36,510 nucleotides of DNA, taken from contig JANQEH010000266.1 in the NCBI GenBank assembly GCA_028278455.1, forward strand, positions 1 to 36,510. The letters run 5' to 3'. The notes under the pieces were generated by a model that made no database searches, had not been told where the DNA came from, and worked only from the letters and a program-made list of their open reading frames with translations. The translations under genes and the position numbers were made by a program. This document shows, in pieces, positions 33,660 to 36,510 of this stretch (the first letter of the stretch is position 1; every line of letters starts with the position of its first letter). This DNA is from a bacterium. GTDB lineage: Bacteria; SM23-31.

Positions 33660-34649
33660 ATGAATGAGATAAGATTAGGTATCAGTACAGGGGATTTTAA
33701 CGGTATTGGCCCAGAGATAATAATAAAAGCCCTAAACGATCCGAATATATCAAAGCTTGCCGAATATTTTATATACGGTTCAGAAAAGATCTTTGAATAT
33801 TCTGGAGAAACTCTATCAACCGGCCAGGATATTTCGAATGGTTTAGAAACTGTCATCAGCTCGGTGGTTCACTCAGGTTCAGAGCCGGAGCATAAAGACT
33901 TTGTTCCCTCACAATCTTCGAAAATCTCCGGGAATTTTGCATATCAGAGTCTCTCTAAAGTATTAGAACATTGGCTAGAAGGCAGGATCGACGGGATAGT
34001 TACAGCTCCGGTCCAGAAATCGACATTTTTTCCGGAACGTTCGGAATTCAACGGCCAGACCGAATGGATCGCGGACAGGATCGGCTGTAAGGATTCACTT
34101 ATGTTTATGATAAAAGACTGGATCAGGATAGCAACTGTAACAACTCATATATCGGTAAAAGATATTCCCGGTAAACTTACGCAAAAGATCATCGTAGAAA
34201 AAGCAAAGCTGGTTTTCGATTCTCTGAAACAGGATTTCGGTATAGAGAAACCTTCTATAGCCCTTTGCGGATTGAATCCCCATTGCGGAGAAGAAGGCAG
34301 GTTCGGTGATGAGGAATCTACGATAATCAAACCGGCAATAAACTCCCTGAAGAATGAAGGTGGGCAATGGACCGGACCCTTGCCTGCGGATACGGTATTT
34401 ACGGAAAAGAGTTTAAGAGAATATGATGCAGTAGTCTCAATGTATCATGATCAGGGACTTATCCCGTTCAAGATTTATTCGGGACTGTCGGGAGTGAACT
34501 TCACCGCCGGGATGCCGCTGGTAAGGACTTCACCTGATCACGGGACTGCACTTGATATTGCAGGAAAAGGAATAGCAGACGAATCAGGTATGAAGAAAGC
34601 TATCAGGACAGCAATTGGAATCATTAAACGAAGAACTGGTAAAAACTGA
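33660..34649 (+). CDS. pdxA: 4-hydroxythreonine-4-phosphate dehydrogenase
   Basis: I chose ATG 33660, one base after the NIF3 stop; an in-frame ATG at 33639 lies inside NIF3. The product is 329 residues, the normal length. The start GISTGDFNGIGPEIIIKAL is the family signature. The metal ligands are His163 (TTHISVKDIPG), His208 (LNPHCGEEG) and His263 (MYHDQGLIPFK). The C-terminal RTSPDHGTALDIAGKG is also conserved. PdxA oxidises 4-phosphohydroxy-L-threonine with NAD in the DXP-independent, long branch of vitamin B6 synthesis. No other pdx gene is nearby. PdxA2-type enzymes with other substrates exist and cannot be excluded. Confidence 0.94.
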   Translation: MNEIRLGISTGDFNGIGPEIIIKALNDPNISKLAEYFIYGSEKIFEYSGETLSTGQDISNGLETVISSVVHSGSEPEHKDFVPSQSSKISGNFAYQSLSKVLEHWLEGRIDGIVTAPVQKSTFFPERSEFNGQTEWIADRIGCKDSLMFMIKDWIRIATVTTHISVKDIPGKLTQKIIVEKAKLVFDSLKQDFGIEKPSIALCGLNPHCGEEGRFGDEESTIIKPAINSLKNEGGQWTGPLPADTVFTEKSLREYDAVVSMYHDQGLIPFKIYSGLSGVNFTAGMPLVRTSPDHGTALDIAGKGIADESGMKKAIRTAIGIIKRRTGKN

Positions 34650-35382
34650 TCCGTATACAGCCCTTGCTGAGATCTATGACGTATTGATGGAGCATGTCGA
34701 CTATGCGGGCTGGACTGATTATATCTATGCCTTATGCGCTAACCAGGGGCATTCACCGGAAAATATCCTTGAATGTGCCTGTGGAACAGGCTCTTTCATT
34801 GTTGAATTCATAAAACGCGGAGCTGCAAGCTGTACGGGATTCGACATTTCATTTGAAATGGTGAAAGCCGCTCTGGAAAAATTAGTATCGGTTTCTTCAG
34901 ATGTAAAATTATTCCGGGGAGACATGACTGCGATACCATCAGGAACGAAGTTTGACACCGTATTATGTTTCTATGACAGCTTAAATTACCTGAGTACAAT
35001 CAAAGATGTAGAATCTGCTCTGCGCAATATGTGGGAGATGGCCGAGCCGGATGGTGTGATGATATTCGATGTATCAACCGAAAATAATTCAATCAGAAAT
35101 TTTGATAGGAAGAATTTTGCATTCAATTTAGAGAATTATATTTGTAAAAGGAGAAGTTTTTACAGAAAGGAAGACGGAATCCAGATCACGGATATTATGA
35201 TCACTGATAAAAGAGATGCGAAGATTTACAGCGAGAGACATTTCCAGTATATATATCCGTTGGATCAGATCGAAAAGATCGTTGAACAACTTCCCGGGGC
35301 AAAGATACTGTTATACAATGAATACTCCTTCGATCCACCGGATGAGGATTCCGAGAGAGTGCATTTTCTTGTATTGAAATGA
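34615..35382 (+). CDS. Class I SAM-dependent methyltransferase
   Basis: The 255-residue frame starts at TTG 34615, with AGGA five bases upstream, and overlaps pdxA by 35 bases. A later ATG at 34687 is possible but would cut into the conserved YTALAEIYDVLMEHVDYAGW start. Motif I is ILECACGTGSFIVEF and motif II GFDISFEMVKAA; the later strand VLCFYDSLNYLSTI is also typical. A C-terminal beta region ends FDPPDEDSERVHFLVLK. Small-molecule methyltransferases of this shape are common and substrates are rarely known. It is the last gene of the plus-strand run. The downstream palindromic repeat may terminate it. Confidence 0.85.
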   Translation: MESLNEELVKTDPYTALAEIYDVLMEHVDYAGWTDYIYALCANQGHSPENILECACGTGSFIVEFIKRGAASCTGFDISFEMVKAALEKLVSVSSDVKLFRGDMTAIPSGTKFDTVLCFYDSLNYLSTIKDVESALRNMWEMAEPDGVMIFDVSTENNSIRNFDRKNFAFNLENYICKRRSFYRKEDGIQITDIMITDKRDAKIYSERHFQYIYPLDQIEKIVEQLPGAKILLYNEYSFDPPDEDSERVHFLVLK

Positions 35383-35457
35383 AAGATAATTCCTGCAGGT
35401 TTAAGAAATTGGTCAGTTTTTTTATTTGCTGTACAAGGTTAGAATAATTAGAGTTCT

Positions 35458-35589
35458 TTCTGAGATTTCTCGTTTTACCCTTTTTTCTGGGGGCTTCACT
35501 CGAAAAGAGCTTTTATATAATATATGTCGTTACGACCGGTATCCCGATCCCGCCAAAGGCGGAAGGGACGAAGCGGAGAAATCTCAGAA
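35458..35589. repeat. Palindromic intergenic repeat, copy 2
   Basis: The outer arms TTCTGAGATTTCTC (35458-35471) and GAGAAATCTCAGAA (35576-35589) pair perfectly. The right edge 35565-35590 is identical to 7809-7834 of copy 1 for 26 bases. The inside is different: the ATTTCGACCGGAGTC arms of copy 1 are degenerate here (TTACGACCGGTATCCC), and a small hairpin CGCC/GGCG at 35551-35561 remains. It lies between the methyltransferase and ftsE. Only two copies are in the window. Confidence 0.8.
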
Positions 35590-35680
35590 AAGATATTCAT
35601 TTATAACACTAAGTGAGTAATGTATATAGCTCAAATTAATTGTCCTTCCCGCATTCTTCCGGAGGGAAACCGTAAAAAAT

Positions 35681-36349
35681 ATGATAACAATCAGCAATGT
35701 ATCGGTAGATTTCGATAAAAAGAGGATCCTCAGGAAAGTCGATCTCGATATCGACCGGGGTGATTTCCTCTACATAATCGGTCCGAGCGGCGCCGGAAAA
35801 ACCACCCTTCTGCGTACTCTGTACATGGATGTGATCCCGGATGAGGGATATGTCCAGGTCGAGGAATACTCCACAATGACGATCAAAAAGAGGAGTATCC
35901 CATATCTCAGAAGGAGGCTCGGGATAATTTTCCAGGATTTCAAGCTCCTCGAGGACCGCTCAATTTATGACAACATAATCTTTGCGCTCAAAGCGACAGG
36001 TGTATCGAAGAACGAATGTAAAAAGAAAGCCGTTAAGGCACTGACCAATGTCGGATTATTCGAAAAGCGTGAGAGCCTTCCGGGAGAGTTGTCCGGCGGT
36101 GAAATGCAGAGGGCATGTATAGCCCGTGCCCTTGCGAATGATCCGATACTACTGATAGCCGATGAGCCGACGGGGAATCTCGATCCTGCAACGGCAAAAG
36201 AGATTTTCCGGTTGCTCAAAAAGATCAACAAGCTGGGAACCGCCGTGCTTGTCGCAACCCATAACTACAAAATTATCAAGCAGTTCCCCGGCAAGATAAT
36301 CTATCTTAAAAACGGAAAAATAGTAAAAGAGATCGAGGATTACAGGTAA
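35681..36349 (+). CDS. ftsE: Cell-division ATP-binding protein FtsE
   Basis: The 222-residue ABC ATPase carries Walker A GPSGAGKTTLLRTL (residues ~34-41), Q-loop IIFQDFKLLEDRS, signature LSGGEMQRACIARAL, Walker B LLIADEPTGNLDP and the H-loop VATHN. The FtsE-specific length and the DFKLL stretch, plus the ftsX gene just after, identify it. It works at the inner membrane with FtsX to control septal murein hydrolases through EnvC-type activators. GGAGGG is present upstream (35661-35666), but about 14 bases before the ATG, which is longer than usual. An ABC transporter of the LolD or MacB type is the alternative; the FtsX neighbour speaks against it. Confidence 0.94.
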   Translation: MITISNVSVDFDKKRILRKVDLDIDRGDFLYIIGPSGAGKTTLLRTLYMDVIPDEGYVQVEEYSTMTIKKRSIPYLRRRLGIIFQDFKLLEDRSIYDNIIFALKATGVSKNECKKKAVKALTNVGLFEKRESLPGELSGGEMQRACIARALANDPILLIADEPTGNLDPATAKEIFRLLKKINKLGTAVLVATHNYKIIKQFPGKIIYLKNGKIVKEIEDYR

Positions 36350-36370
36350 TATAGAAATTTCAAAATCATT

Positions 36371-36510
36371 ATGTATTTTCTTCTTGAAGGATTAAGAAAT
36401 ATACTCAGGACAAAGTTGGCGGCGTTTATCGTGGTTCTGGTGATTGGCCTTGCATTATCGGCGGGAACGCTGTTCTTCCTGCTTACCATGAAGATCCGGG
36501 AGTCGTCCGA
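36371..36510 (+). CDS. ftsX: FtsX-like permease, N-terminus only
   Basis: Only 46 codons lie in the window, from ATG 36371 to the right edge. The product begins MYFLLEGLRNILRTKLAAFI, a basic amphipathic start followed by a long hydrophobic helix (VVLVIGLALSAGTLFFLL). This is the N-terminal start of FtsX, whose first cytoplasmic segment binds FtsE. It starts 21 bases after ftsE in the same direction. No SD is obvious before the ATG. The rest of the protein, with the large periplasmic loop that contacts EnvC, cannot be judged here. Confidence 0.85.
   Translation, partial: MYFLLEGLRNILRTKLAAFIVVLVIGLALSAGTLFFLLTMKIRESS

Noticed and set aside
1-36510. CRISPR array or defence island
   Set aside because: No spaced direct repeats, cas genes or known defence genes are visible; tandem repeats are limited to the efflux operator.

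Overview
The window looks like a chromosomal piece of a Gram-negative bacterium. It carries an RND efflux set with an outer-membrane lipoprotein, an EnvC-like division factor, FtsE/FtsX, and many exported proteins. Most genes have Shine-Dalgarno leaders and the DNA is moderately AT-rich. A tungsten/molybdopterin oxidoreductase operon with a polyferredoxin suggests anaerobic or facultative metabolism. The mix of an exported tricorn-like protease, a large M14 peptidase, PadR/prefix-domain pairs and palindromic intergenic repeats recalls FCB-type or candidate-phylum bacteria. The lineage cannot be fixed from the sequence alone, and no phage, plasmid, CRISPR or intact insertion sequence is visible.

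Left part (1-9 kb). A tricorn-like protease runs off the left edge on the minus strand. Divergent from it is a three-gene, stop/start-overlapping operon: a tandem TIGR04076-type protein, a four-cluster ferredoxin and an aldehyde:ferredoxin oxidoreductase family enzyme. An exported ankyrin protein, a large palindromic intergenic repeat and a PadR/prefix-domain membrane pair follow. The PadR promoter is overlaid by two palindromes.

Efflux cassette (9-16 kb). A promoter followed by a 17-bp tandem operator drives TetR, OMF, MFP and RND genes, which are tightly packed. A fragment of a DUF488 gene lies on the left flank of this cassette and an intact DUF488 gene on the right, in the same orientation.

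Centre (16-25 kb, all minus). This part holds a DUF4198 periplasmic protein, about 1 kb of non-coding or decayed DNA, tRNA-Leu(CAA), a NapH-like iron-sulfur membrane protein, and a hutI-hutH-M14 peptidase group that may link peptide breakdown to histidine catabolism.

Right part (25-36.5 kb). A small unknown gene comes first. Next is a minus operon of a duplicated membrane protein, a GMC oxidoreductase with a four-Cys cluster, and a Gfo/Idh dehydrogenase. Then come rpsU (59 codons) and an EnvC-like gene. The plus run contains a stand-alone cyclic-nucleotide-binding protein coupled to an AI-2E family permease, a NIF3 protein, pdxA and a methyltransferase. A second copy of the palindromic repeat precedes ftsE and the start of ftsX at the right edge. 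EnvC-like and FtsEX genes within 6 kb of each other suggest a cell-separation module.

The best candidates for undescribed biology are the membrane-protein/GMC/dehydrogenase operon, the cNMP-sensor/permease pair, the tandem TIGR04076 partner of the tungsten enzyme, and the DUF488 copies around the efflux cassette.
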